Positions 22,908 through 32,969 of a DNA stretch of 64,000 nt are shown here, in pieces. The notes beneath the pieces were generated by a model, which saw only the letters and a program-made list of their open reading frames with translations, searched no databases and was not told the origin of the DNA. A program made the translations under genes and the position numbers. The stretch's first letter is position 1. Every line of letters starts with the position of its first letter. Origin of the DNA: Plasmopara viticola (Eukaryota; Oomycota; Peronosporomycetes; Peronosporales; Peronosporaceae); assembly GCA_001695595.3 (NCBI GenBank), contig MBPM02000017.1, positions 620,001 to 684,000 on the forward strand. Reading direction: 5' to 3'.

Positions 22908-23997
22908 CTATAGCATCCTCGACCGGTAAAAGTAAAATTCCTCATCTGCTGTGTCGTAATGGTTGATCCATCCGGTGCCATTCGGCTCTGAATTGGCAAA
23001 ATGCTCTTTCAGCACCAATTTAACGTTCCTGCCCCGCTCACGCTGCGTAATTTGAAGTCTGAAATTGACTTCGTTGCAATTAGTTGGCACAGTCACGACC
23101 ACTTCATTTCTGTCAACAAAAAATCGCCCACAATAAATGTCCCTACGTTTATTGCGCATGTGGGACTCAACTTCATGCGGACCCTTGAGCAGCATGCCAT
23201 AAAGCACCGTACCGTCACGTTGGAAGCAAAAGTAGCGGTAATATATGCACTGTAAGATTGTTCCAGGGACGATATCCGTCCACATACTAAGCTCTGGCTT
23301 CTTGTAATACGTCACTTTCAGCCAATAAAATCCATTGTAGCGCACCCGAGGTCTGTCGTGGAACATGGCAAACCACGTTGCGTAGCGCCGTAATCCAAAC
23401 TTATTGCGTGCAACAGCAGCAGCCGCTCGTGGATTTTGTATGGGAAAGATGCGTCGACAGAATGACTCGAAAAGCACTTCAGAACGGGCGACATGCATCA
23501 CTCTTTTGCACGTGCAAGAACAGAGACCGATCGTATCTTCATCGAGCCATTGCAGGATGCCAATAAGCAGAATGTCGGCAAAATTTAAAAGTGTGTGGTT
23601 TGCATTGACATCTTCTCTTTCTTCCTCAACTTCAGCGTCGTAGAGGTCGTCGGTTGCATCAAGCACTCGAGTGTTTGAGCTTGTGTCCGTGTCATCTTCG
23701 TCTTCGCTATCGTCAAGCTGTTTTTTCACTGAAAAGACCTCGTTTGAGTTCCTTTTGGGTCGTACTTGGGAAATTTTAATCTGCGCTGGGTCAAAGAAGC
23801 GCTGCTGGTCTTCAGACTGCAAAATTTCGGCCAGAAAGTCGCGTCTACAGTTTCGCCATAAATAAAAGAAAAGTTAAGCGAAGACGAAGTGCTTGAGTGC
23901 GTGCAAATTCTACCAGTAAGGCGTACTCAAGCGACTGTTGTAGCGCGGTCTGGAGAGCTTCCTCGTCAGCGTCGCGGCCTCTTTGGTGCGATGCCAT
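22908..23997 (-). CDS. FBXO9: F-box protein, FBXO9/Hrt3-like
   Basis: The main exon is 23,816-22,908. After an acidic N-terminal stretch comes an F-box (LLNFADILLIGILQWLDED, then CSCTCKRVMHVARSE), followed by the FBXO9-specific body: WFAMFHDRPRVRYNGFYWLK, YYRYFCFQRDGTVLYGM, and a C-terminal beta-rich part with two RDGT/GRFF-type strands. FBXO9 proteins are substrate receptors of SCF (Skp1-Cul1-F-box) ubiquitin ligases. The TPR-like N-terminus of animal FBXO9 is missing. The main exon has no ATG at its start. An upstream exon 23,997-23,914 (ATG, 28 codons) joins in frame through a GT-AG intron 23,913-23,817, giving 330 residues. However, the intron contains coding-like sequence before its 3' end (FLAEILQ just upstream of the join), so the acceptor may really be at 23,845 with a donor I could not place. 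The 5' structure is therefore tentative; the identity is solid. Confidence 0.75.
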
Positions 23998-26340
23998 ATG
24001 TCCAATTTAAGTCAAGAATTTTAATTTAGATTTGATAATTCGTTTTTATGAGAAAATACTTAGCTTTTGAAGTAGATGCTTTTCATTTTCAACTTTTACA
24101 AGTTCATCTTTTGGATAAGCGCCTGCACGCTGCTCGAGCATTTTCAGTCCGACCTAAGCCACGGCAGCCTTAACCGTTCCGTTGTTTTGGCCTTTAAATC
24201 GACAACCCATTGCTCATTTGGAGACTTACCTTTGTGGTGTGCCCTTTGTACCTGGAAATCTAAGATCGTGCACGAAATTTACTTTTTCAGCTACCCTTAT
24301 TTTATTATCCTTGCACCCATTATAAGGTCATGCTTGGTGGCTGCATCATCACGACTAAAACAGCAAAATGTCCTTTATTGCTTACTGATATTCTATTATA
24401 CTGAATTATCACACCAAATACTATAATACTATAGAATTTCTTCACGAGAATACCTATTACTAGACATACTGAATAAACACCTGCGGGTAAAACATATCTA
24501 AGTGGAGAGACTGTAGCTTAGTCTTCTTCTAAAAAATAGCCCCTTCCCAAATTCAAACAAATTTGCTCACGTTAAGCTTGAAGGATAGGAAAACAGGACT
24601 CTCCTGCTCTGGGCCAGAAACGTTAACATGGCCATGATGTTCGCATTTCTGCGAACATAGCAACAACGGGTGACCAAAACCGTCTCGGAGCTTACCGGAA
24701 GAGCGGGCAAATGAGCTCTTATGTGCGACACCTCGGCTGAGTCGACATTCTCCATCTGGAATGGTACTTAATTTAATGTCTTTTCACCTCCCAAATATAC
24801 GCACCATGTACGGTCACGCATTTCATAACCCGCCCGAATAAGAAAAATTTCGTCGAATTTGTTGCAATACTACGAAAATTTTTGACTAGAATAGCCAGGG
24901 TGACCAGCATCTTTACCTTAAAAGAGGTGGCAACTAACGTCTTGGACAATACGTTTCGTGCACACTCGAGGAACCGATTGAAGTGGCAATGCATGACGAA
25001 TTTGATCATATGGCTCGCAGATAGAGATATATGGTTTACATGGATCTCAGTCATGCCAACGATAAGAAGACACACCTTTGAGCTGTGGGACAGTGTTTTG
25101 GCATCCATTTATGCTTCATTTGTATGCCATTTGCCGTTGGGATTTTGGATACGTCAAGCGCTCCTAGATTAAAAATCAAATTTCACGGCCAACCGGTTGT
25201 CTAAAATGCCGCGGACAATGACGCTAGCTAGTAGGCGCAAGCGGTTTGTTGGAAATCTTCGCAATATCAAAAGTCAGAAAAAAACAGAAGGTCTACAGAG
25301 CTTAGTCCCAGAAAGCTTTTTTCTACTACGAACCGTGTTTGCAAACTTGGTGGGCTAGTGATGGTTGAGAAAAGCATGGCTAATCTTCGTGAGTGTAAAG
25401 TTGTCGGGGCATCACGTTCAAATTTCAACTGCTCGTAGGGAGTCAGTCTTATGGCTACCCATGCAACATTGTCGGTGTTCATTTGGTGATAGGAATATGG
25501 CCGCTATACCTAGATCCTTCGTGTATTAAGGTGTGTACCTTTTTAATTTTGATACTGTCAAACACTGTTTGGTCCTGAGCTTAGACGCGAGGTTTGGCCT
25601 TATCTTTGGTGAAGTACGCTGGTGTTGACGAGGGCAGGAGTCCGAGATATAAAGTGGCACGTAAACTTTTAAAAGGTGCTCGTAGGAAGCAGCACTTGCC
25701 ACCGCGAATGCCACGGCTAGCGTTAGACACACGAGGACCTACCACTGTGCGAGGATTAGAGTGAACGATGCTTATAAGACACAGCACTCGATGCATGCCA
25801 TAAATGATATGGTTATCTCTATCGAGCTAGTATTGCATCACTTTATTTACGGAGAAGAGTTCGTAGGAATCAGCACTTGCTGCATATCGTTAATTGCGTG
25901 GTTGGCTTTATGCTTCACCATTAATTAATTTTTCTGCTTGAGCCAAACGAGGTTTTTCACGACAAAGCTTGAAAAGGATTCTGAAGCCTTTACTGCAACG
26001 GGGTCACACAACAGGACGTGAGCAATGAGGTATCGAGACAAATGTCCACCATCTGGTATAAATGTACAGGAGACTGCAACTTTTCAATTATTATGTGCTT
26101 AGACCCTACCTATAATTCTTAGTAAATCCTAAAGCAATCCTAAATAGCAGTCTAAGCTTCGTGCTTCCTTAGACTGTGCTGTAGCTAATGAAGCCAATTA
26201 ATACCAAGACCCTTCCATAATGGCTTTGCCAAAGACAAGATCAACGGGAAAGCTTGGACCCGTGCGCATTTTGAGCTACACTTAAAAAATATTGTCCAAT
26301 CACTTAAAATAATGTCCAATCCATCAATTTTGTTCTATTG
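23998..26340. other. Gene-poor stretch
   Basis: About 2.3 kb between the divergent F-box and exportin genes. Only weak coding-like tracts occur: a minus-strand frame 25,267-25,482 and a minus-strand frame near 25,526-25,735 that reads like a signal peptide (listed separately). A short sequence, TCGTAGGAA(G/T)CAGCACTTGC, occurs twice (near 25,680 and 25,860). Confidence 0.4.
25526..25735 (-). pseudogene. Signal-peptide-like frame without a start codon
   Basis: On the minus strand a 68-codon frame begins with a strongly hydrophobic Leu/Val/Ala stretch ending in ASAAS, typical of a secretory signal, then a short hydrophilic part. The first codons are GTC-CTC-GTG after a TAG; there is no ATG. 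It may be the decayed 5' end of a secreted-protein gene, or a chance frame. Confidence 0.2.
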
Positions 26341-26362
26341 CGCACTATTTTCCAATTACAAA
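26341..26362 (+). promoter_or_regulatory. Inr-like sequence before the exportin gene
   Basis: CGCACTATTTTCCAATTACA resembles the oomycete Inr and lies about 70 bp upstream of the ATG at 26,417. If transcription starts here, the earlier in-frame ATG at 26,312 would not be in the mRNA, which supports the start chosen below. Confidence 0.35.
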
Positions 26363-26416
26363 TTCCCAACAATAGACCAATCAAAAAGGCGCAATACGTT
26401 AGCTATTTCCATCAAA

Positions 26417-29400
26417 ATGGACCCGCAGTTGTACCAGCAGGTTCTGCTGGCCATCCAGGCGAGTCACTCGCCCTTAGCGTCGCCCAGTGACCGCCAATCC
26501 GCCTATGTCTTCTGCGAAGAATTCAAAAATCGTACCGATTGCGCTTTATACGCTGTAACATTGTATCGTAGTGGAGATAAAGGCGATGCATTGGAGTTGT
26601 CAACCCAGCAGCACTTTGCGCTGCATGTACTGGAACATTACGTTCTAACGCGCTGGAGCTCTCTACCCATTGAAGAGCAAAGATCGATGCGCATTGAGCT
26701 CGTATCGCTCCTATTGCGTGACAATCAACCAAAGAACGCAGACGATCCGGTCTTTGTACGCGAAAAGAAGGTGTCACTCGTGGCTCAAATTGCCAAGCGA
26801 CAATTCCCTCAACGTTGGCCAGAATTAATACCTGAATTGGTCCAAGTGTGGCAAACGGGACCTTGCAGACAAGTAGAGTTGGTCTTGTTAATTCTACGGT
26901 CTTTGGCCGAAGATTGCGTCAGCAGTTCGTTCAATACGTCGATTCCACCTGCTCGGAGGAAGGATATCCTACAAGGCTTGAATGGATGTCTGCCACAATT
27001 GTTACCAGTGGTATACGAAGTGTTGGAGAAACAATATACTATATACAAAGATACAATGGCAACACCAGTACTAAAAAAGTGGAGCCAGAGACTACTTCAT
27101 GCTGCAATGGCGATGCTGAAAGAATTTTTCGAATGGATGCCACTGGAACGACCTTTGCATCCAAGTACAAATTTCATTCTGGTTGCCATTTCACTGTTAG
27201 AAGACGGAGAGTTTCGAGTCGATGGAGCAGAGTGTTTGGAAGTGTACGTGACGAGAGGATTTGGGAAAGAGAACCGAGCTTTGATGCTTCAGAGTATCAG
27301 TATGATCATTGAGAAGGTTGAGGCTCTGGATTTAACAATTTTGGAACCGCATTTAGAAGAAAACTTGCTTTTTCATAAAAAGGTTAACGATTTATTGGTA
27401 GCGTGGGGAATGTGCCAGTTAGAAACTCTACTCGATCATTGTGGGGAATCAGAGATGGCACTTTTACGTGTGATTCTTCAGAATCTGAGCAGGTTATTTG
27501 CGCATCCGAGCTTGATTGTGACTGAAGCGCAAATTATATTGTGGCTTATGATCTTGAAGAACAAGACACTCTTAAAACAAGGAAAAGCGTTTTTACCCGA
27601 GATTTTAACACACCTTCGTCAGGTTTCGTTTGACAAATACTTTAAATTGGGCTCGCCCGAGCGGGAACGACCGGGACCGTACGAATTGGCGTGTAAGTGC
27701 AGCAGAGAAGAGTTTGACGACCACGCAGAGTACATTTCGTACTATGGCAATTTTCGGGGACGTCTGTACGCTCTCATTCGACTGCTGGTGCAGTTAGATC
27801 CAACGGTCGTCCTGCAATCATTGCACGAGCGTTTAGTGTTTGTACTGACGCAGTATCGTGCAGGAACGGACCATTTGAGTACAGATCGTGGCTTTTGTAC
27901 GGATGTGAGTACCACGTACTTGTACCACGAAGGCATTTCGTCATTGATTGATTGTATTGTCAAGCAACTTCCTGCTCATGCGATGGACCATGCGACGAAT
28001 CATCAACTTTTGCAAAGAAGTTTGCAAGCCATTTTAGCTTACGAAAGTCCCGATCCACTGTTGAAATTTCGTCAACTGCTTGTACTCGCCTCCTTTGCCA
28101 AGTACTATGTGCTCGACGGTAGTACACTCACAACAGTGTTTGAAATGCTTTTTGCCAACATTGATTTTGTCATGTCTGGTGAAAGTGTACACGGTCGAAT
28201 GAGTAGCAATACCTTGAATGTCCGACGACGAGCGTTGTCGTCTTTGGTATCCATTTGCCAAACCATTCCGGCACATATATTGCCAGTCCTTCCCGTCTTG
28301 TGTACGAAAGCGCAAGAGTTGTTTGCTACTGACCGTGTGACGGACACGGAAGGAGTGATGCTCTACGAAATGCTAGTCTTGGTATCAAACTCGATGGAGA
28401 GTCACGACAAACGTGTGCAGTTTGTTCAGCAAATTGTGCAAGAACCACTGACCCAGTGGACCAGTCTTGATATGACGGCACTTGTGAGCTCTTCGCAAAA
28501 CATTGTGAACGCTGTCGAAGCGGCTGGTAGGGACGAAAAGGTCAAGAAAGGACTTGGAATGATTCTCAAGACATTGACGACATTGTACGGGATTGCCAAG
28601 CGAGCAGGAGTGACGGTGTCAGGTAAGAAAGTGTACGCTACGGGTGCATTTGATGGTGCGTGGCCGCATTTGTTGCCTAATTTAGTCAGGCTAGTACGCT
28701 CGCTCCATGGTCTTCAAGACGCGACGCTGAAAGACGCGGTATTGAAAAAGTCCACTGCTTGCTGGCTACTGAGCGTTTCGGTGGATGAACTGGCGCAGTT
28801 GTTGGGAGGAAAGAATCAATTGGATGAAGAAGAAGTTGCCAAGTTGCCGGTGGCTGCAAAGTGGTCCAAGTGGCACAAAAATGTGCGGGATATTTCGTAC
28901 CATCTAATGGGCGTTGCAGTGGGTCAAAAGAGCTTTTATCAGAACCCTCAGGTTGCTACAGTGTTGCAAAACAGTATGCTCAGTGACTTGCATTTGATGG
29001 AGCATCGACACTTAAAGTGTGCTCTCGCCTACGTGTACTTGCCGTTTCTAAAACATTGTCCAAGGGAGTTGTACGCATCTCTTTTGGATCCTGTACTCAC
29101 GACCTTGTTCAGTCACTTTGCTCAGCGGGCACGTATAATTTTGGCGTGTCCAGTCATAGGAGAGAAACTTCAGCCGACACTTTGGCACGCACTTGTGATT
29201 GGAATTGAAGATGCGAAACAGGAAATTGCGCGGGAAAAGATGATCTTGGAGCTTACGCGTCAAGTGATGGATTTTATCGAGTACGCAGTGGATCCAAAGA
29301 GTGTTGTAGGTACAGACACGGACAATCCTAAACACGTTACGAGTGCAGAGGACGCCGTGCTTCGTGACTACATTATAACGCAATCGTCTTCACTCCCAAT

Positions 29401-30073
29401 CGCAATTGTTGCCGTTTTGGTACAAATTATTTGCTGGAAAGATACATTGACTTGTCGAAAAGCGGTCCTTGTTAGTGAAAAGTTGGTGAATACCTTGTAC
29501 GCTGACGCGAAGTTTCATGACCTTTTCGGTCGTGATCTGTTTTCTGCTGCGCTTCAATGTATTTTCCGTGAACACGTTGGCCACGTGAAGGAGGACGGCC
29601 TGAAGTGGGAAATTATCAACTTGGCGCGCAATATTTATTGTCGACTCACGTTAGGATTGATCCCAGTGGAAGAGTGCAAAGGGATCGACCCATGCAATCA
29701 GCCAAATCGTCCTGAGTCGTCCCTCTGCGCAACGCCGCGTGAAATTCTCCTCTCGCTTCCTGACGTCACTCGTGAACAAGTGGGGAATTTGGATACTCTA
29801 TTACGTGAGAAACACAGTATCAAGACGCAAAAGAACGCTTTCAAGGAACTGCTCGAGATGCCCCTCTTGGCGATGCAAAGGCAGCAATCGCTTGGGTCAG
29901 GCTCAGCGTCGCCATTGACAGGAATATTAGGCAACACGAAGGAGTCAATCAAGAACATAATGGATTTGCCCGAGAAAGTAGTTTTCACCCACAAGGTTGT
30001 TGAGGATCAGATCAAGTGGCAGCAAGCGCAAAACGTTACTTTAGACTTCCATTCTTTCTTTCAAAATGAATAA
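26417..30073 (+). CDS. XPO5: Exportin-5-like nuclear export receptor
   Basis: One intron-free frame of 1,218 residues, close to the ~1,200 of animal and plant exportin-5 (HASTY in plants). The N-terminal region has the importin-beta-type signature with FCEEFK, a helix around FALHVLEHYVLTRW, and then QIAKRQFPQRWPELIPEL, the WPxLIP motif of the exportin-1-like domain. The rest is helical repeat (HEAT-type) sequence throughout. Exportin-5 binds Ran-GTP and carries structured RNAs (pre-miRNA, tRNA) and some proteins out of the nucleus. An in-frame ATG at 26,312 would add 35 residues unlike any exportin; the ATG at 26,417 has a better context (AAAATGG) and starts the conserved part. The gene ends 41 bp from the convergent galactosyltransferase gene, so the 3' ends probably overlap as transcripts. 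Confidence 0.85.
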   Translation: MDPQLYQQVLLAIQASHSPLASPSDRQSAYVFCEEFKNRTDCALYAVTLYRSGDKGDALELSTQQHFALHVLEHYVLTRWSSLPIEEQRSMRIELVSLLLRDNQPKNADDPVFVREKKVSLVAQIAKRQFPQRWPELIPELVQVWQTGPCRQVELVLLILRSLAEDCVSSSFNTSIPPARRKDILQGLNGCLPQLLPVVYEVLEKQYTIYKDTMATPVLKKWSQRLLHAAMAMLKEFFEWMPLERPLHPSTNFILVAISLLEDGEFRVDGAECLEVYVTRGFGKENRALMLQSISMIIEKVEALDLTILEPHLEENLLFHKKVNDLLVAWGMCQLETLLDHCGESEMALLRVILQNLSRLFAHPSLIVTEAQIILWLMILKNKTLLKQGKAFLPEILTHLRQVSFDKYFKLGSPERERPGPYELACKCSREEFDDHAEYISYYGNFRGRLYALIRLLVQLDPTVVLQSLHERLVFVLTQYRAGTDHLSTDRGFCTDVSTTYLYHEGISSLIDCIVKQLPAHAMDHATNHQLLQRSLQAILAYESPDPLLKFRQLLVLASFAKYYVLDGSTLTTVFEMLFANIDFVMSGESVHGRMSSNTLNVRRRALSSLVSICQTIPAHILPVLPVLCTKAQELFATDRVTDTEGVMLYEMLVLVSNSMESHDKRVQFVQQIVQEPLTQWTSLDMTALVSSSQNIVNAVEAAGRDEKVKKGLGMILKTLTTLYGIAKRAGVTVSGKKVYATGAFDGAWPHLLPNLVRLVRSLHGLQDATLKDAVLKKSTACWLLSVSVDELAQLLGGKNQLDEEEVAKLPVAAKWSKWHKNVRDISYHLMGVAVGQKSFYQNPQVATVLQNSMLSDLHLMEHRHLKCALAYVYLPFLKHCPRELYASLLDPVLTTLFSHFAQRARIILACPVIGEKLQPTLWHALVIGIEDAKQEIAREKMILELTRQVMDFIEYAVDPKSVVGTDTDNPKHVTSAEDAVLRDYIITQSSSLPIAIVAVLVQIICWKDTLTCRKAVLVSEKLVNTLYADAKFHDLFGRDLFSAALQCIFREHVGHVKEDGLKWEIINLARNIYCRLTLGLIPVEECKGIDPCNQPNRPESSLCATPREILLSLPDVTREQVGNLDTLLREKHSIKTQKNAFKELLEMPLLAMQRQQSLGSGSASPLTGILGNTKESIKNIMDLPEKVVFTHKVVEDQIKWQQAQNVTLDFHSFFQNE

Positions 30074-30114
30074 TAGACGTCGGTTTTTGCGAATTTATTG
30101 GCCGTCGAGCGCTC

Positions 30115-31311
30115 TTACCATACGTCTTGATACTCCATGATTTTATCGCTGATTGCGAGACCGTACTTGTTATTATATGCGGCCACATCACCCACATTGT
30201 CGTCCTCGCGACACCAATATAACGTGCGTTCTAGATGGTACATTAAGGGCGGAGAGACGTAATGAAACGCAACACTGTCAGGTGCAACCGCTTCATGTCT
30301 CGCGCGCACGCCGCCAAGGTGCTGATGGTATTGTACGGACCAATGATTTGATCGATTCGGATCGGCAAAAAACACGCCTTTGGGTTTGTCCGTATGCCAA
30401 CGCTCGCGTCCTTGATGGTCACGTGTATCCCATGGAAACACATTGTGCCACATCATGCAAAACGAAATGGACGCATCATCGGGCAGCATCGTACTATATT
30501 TGTCCGACAGGCACGTCCAGTCGGACAATATGCTGACAATTTTGTCCAAATAGAGGCGGTTCATTGCGTACCCTGGTCCACCCGAATTAAAGACCCATCG
30601 GTCCCACTTGGACCACCAAATAGCTTCCAAGGAGTCATTGACAACGTAATAACTCACTAACTCTTGGGTTAAATTCAATCGATGTCCCATTTGCATGGGT
30701 TCTTGCTTGTACGCTTGCATGATCTCGGGCCGACAAAGGTACTGTCGTAGATTGTCCATGATTACGTAAGCATCGTCGTCGGCTTTGTAGAACCAATCGT
30801 ACTCGTGTCGAAAGTGGGTATACACGTACCGCAACGTGGCCTTGTGCTTTTGCCACAAATGGTTGTGATCGGCAATGACATCCATTTTGATCACACTATA
30901 CCGTCGCTCGCGCTGGGTATGCGCCCCCACGACGATAGTGTCACTGATGTTGCTGAAAAACATGAGCTTGTCACAGCGCTGGCCCCACGTGTCGGCTACG
31001 GATTGGGCACGAGTCTTGTGGTGCACTGAGATTGTGTTGACAAAACAAAAAATCTTGACTGCAGGACGCTTTTGCATCCAAGACTGCTGTGCCTCGACTT
31101 TGATCAGATTTAACGTATAGCGAGAGCGATCGACGTCCAGGGCGCAGAGATCAGCTTTTGAAAGGCCAGTGATTGGCGTTCGCAGAGAGTTTGAGCTCGC
31201 GGAGACCACTACATTGAGCTTGAAGAGCTGCGAGCACTGGAAGAGAAGAATGACATGGGAAAACGAAAAGAGGCGCGAGAAGGCATGTGCCATAACGCGC
31301 ACAGGCGACAT
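30115..31311 (-). CDS. GT31 core-1 beta-1,3-galactosyltransferase-like protein
   Basis: A 398-residue type II membrane protein. A hydrophobic stretch in the first ~40 residues (VILLFQCSQLFKLNVVV) would serve as signal anchor. The catalytic domain shows the GT31/C1GALT features: RAQSVADTWGQRCDKLMFFSN, WFYKADDDAYVIMDNLR with the metal-binding DDD at residues 178-180, FNSGGPGYAMNRLYL, the acidic LPDDASISFCM, and FHYVSPPLMYHLE near the end. In animals this family adds galactose to O-GalNAc in the Golgi (T-synthase); acceptor use in oomycetes is unknown, so the substrate is inference. The start at 31,311 is the first in-frame ATG; an alternative ATG lies at 31,293. A TATATA string lies about 55 bp upstream (31,365-31,371, read on the minus strand). 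Confidence 0.8.
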   Translation of the reverse strand: MSPVRVMAHAFSRLFSFSHVILLFQCSQLFKLNVVVSASSNSLRTPITGLSKADLCALDVDRSRYTLNLIKVEAQQSWMQKRPAVKIFCFVNTISVHHKTRAQSVADTWGQRCDKLMFFSNISDTIVVGAHTQRERRYSVIKMDVIADHNHLWQKHKATLRYVYTHFRHEYDWFYKADDDAYVIMDNLRQYLCRPEIMQAYKQEPMQMGHRLNLTQELVSYYVVNDSLEAIWWSKWDRWVFNSGGPGYAMNRLYLDKIVSILSDWTCLSDKYSTMLPDDASISFCMMWHNVFPWDTRDHQGRERWHTDKPKGVFFADPNRSNHWSVQYHQHLGGVRARHEAVAPDSVAFHYVSPPLMYHLERTLYWCREDDNVGDVAAYNNKYGLAISDKIMEYQDVW

Positions 31312-31399
31312 GCCCAACGTGGTCTTTGATAGAGCTCTTTTCAATGTGCTAGAGTTGTTGACACTATATAAGCATATTTGAAGGGTTTCTGTTTGATTC

Positions 31400-32905
31400 G
31401 GGATAAAAATAATCCAACTTGAGCAAATTCCTTATATGCGTAATAATTGCTTTTGTTATTGGCAAGAACAAGCACAAGCGCCACGTATACAATTTATTCT
31501 AAGTTAGGTATACACCACAGCCCTCCTGATATTTGTACATACCCTTTTTAGAAATAGGTTCCAAGGATGTGCTTAATTCGATCTACGTGTGCAGTGCATA
31601 GAGAGCAGGATGCGCCTCGGTTCTACAATCACAATTTGCGGTGATACGCATATCAGTCATGCACCGTTAAACCGAGTAGACCAATTGCCTGCACATGGGA
31701 AAAAGGCATGCAGTACCAACGCATAAGTATTCTTGGAAAATAATGCAATTATATGGCGCACTGGCAAATCTGTCGGTCACGTCACACACAACATGACCGA
31801 CAATTTCTAACATCTGAGATAACAAAGTATGTCAGCATTGAAGAGCGGACACCACTGAAATTGCCCATCATCGCCTAAATATTTACGCGGAATCGCTTCG
31901 AGCAAAAACTTTGTGAGCCGGTCATGTGTACAATGTGCAATTGAATTGATTCGCAAATTAATTCTTTCACGAAAGACCCTCTCAGGTCATCGAAATTGCA
32001 ATTGTAGTATTCCCTGTTGTAGACATTTACCATCGTACTTTACTTCAATCATTATTGTCAACCTTTTTCGATTTGTATCCATCATTGGGTTTAATCCTCG
32101 CTCTCCGTTAGCGTTCCTTTTTGTAGCTCTAGACTTTGGAGGAAAAGCCAAGACGTTTGCTGATTGTAGCCCGTCTACAACGCGCTAACAAAACAAAGAC
32201 TTTGTGGCTAACATACTTAGTGTCTTGAGACTGTGCTGGTCCTTGCGCCATTCCACATAGGCAGCCAAGATCTTGTCTTTTTTATAGCGTATCATGAAAG
32301 TCTGCACTGCATACTTTTATTGCAGGCATTTCAAGAATTCGTTTCCCATCTCTTCTCGTATGATGTTTTATGAATTTGAATGTGCTCAATTTAAGTCAAG
32401 ACGCCTCGCACATGCTAAAAATAGATTTTTGGAGATTGTATATAGCCTCAGAACTTAATTATGGGATGCTAAAACATGTCATATAACCGTAATTCTACCA
32501 AAATTAATCTCACACTATACTAATCCCGGTACCAAAGGCAGTCTAAGCTGCATACTTCACTGAATATATCACGGTATCTTTATTAGTACTACTATACTGA
32601 TGATTATATGTAAGCTCAATCGCTAAAAAGTCATACATAACGTTCGCTGACATTAATCCAGATGAGCACTAGTGATCTGAAACGCAGGCGCACTTGAAAA
32701 TTCCCGGCATATGCTTGGGGAGAAGATTGTGCCTGATAGATTGGGCATAAAATTGCCGTTTGACACGACTCTATTGTTGGATCAGATTCATTGTCTTAAT
32801 CTAAGTACTCATCTGCGCTATACTGAGTACAATTTAAGCTTCGCGCCATTGCTTCGCGATAGGAAATGGACGGTCAATAAATGAGAGATGAAGTAATCGG
32901 ATGTG
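31400..32905. other. Upstream spacer, part of the inverted duplication
   Basis: No gene seen. A 91-codon frame at 31,913-32,188 lies inside the duplicated segment, and its partner in the other arm does not keep the frame, so it is unlikely to be coding. Confidence 0.5.
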
Positions 32906-32945
32906 CTTCTTCATTTTCTTCAATTAACTCCGCCCATTTTCTAAT
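32906..32945 (+). promoter_or_regulatory. Inr-like start region of effector copy 1
   Basis: TTCATTTTCTTCAATTAAC followed by CCCATTTTCTAATTTGCG, 25-65 bp before the ATG at 32,970. The second string is kept before the copy at 41,272 (minus strand), and a related CTCATTTTATAATTTCC precedes the copy at 37,051. Confidence 0.4.
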
Positions 32946-32969
32946 TTGCGAGGTTCCCTACGAGCAATC

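Noticed and set aside
24076..24426. Plus-strand 116-codon hydrophobic frame
   Set aside because: It starts at a non-ATG codon in very AT-rich DNA; the Phe/Ile/Leu/Tyr richness is what AT-rich sequence gives by chance.
26312..26416. Upstream ATG of the exportin gene as the true start
   Set aside because: The extra 35 residues are unlike exportin N-termini, and an Inr-like sequence lies downstream of that ATG.
31913..32188. 91-codon frame upstream of effector copy 1
   Set aside because: The corresponding sequence in the right arm of the inverted duplication does not preserve the frame.
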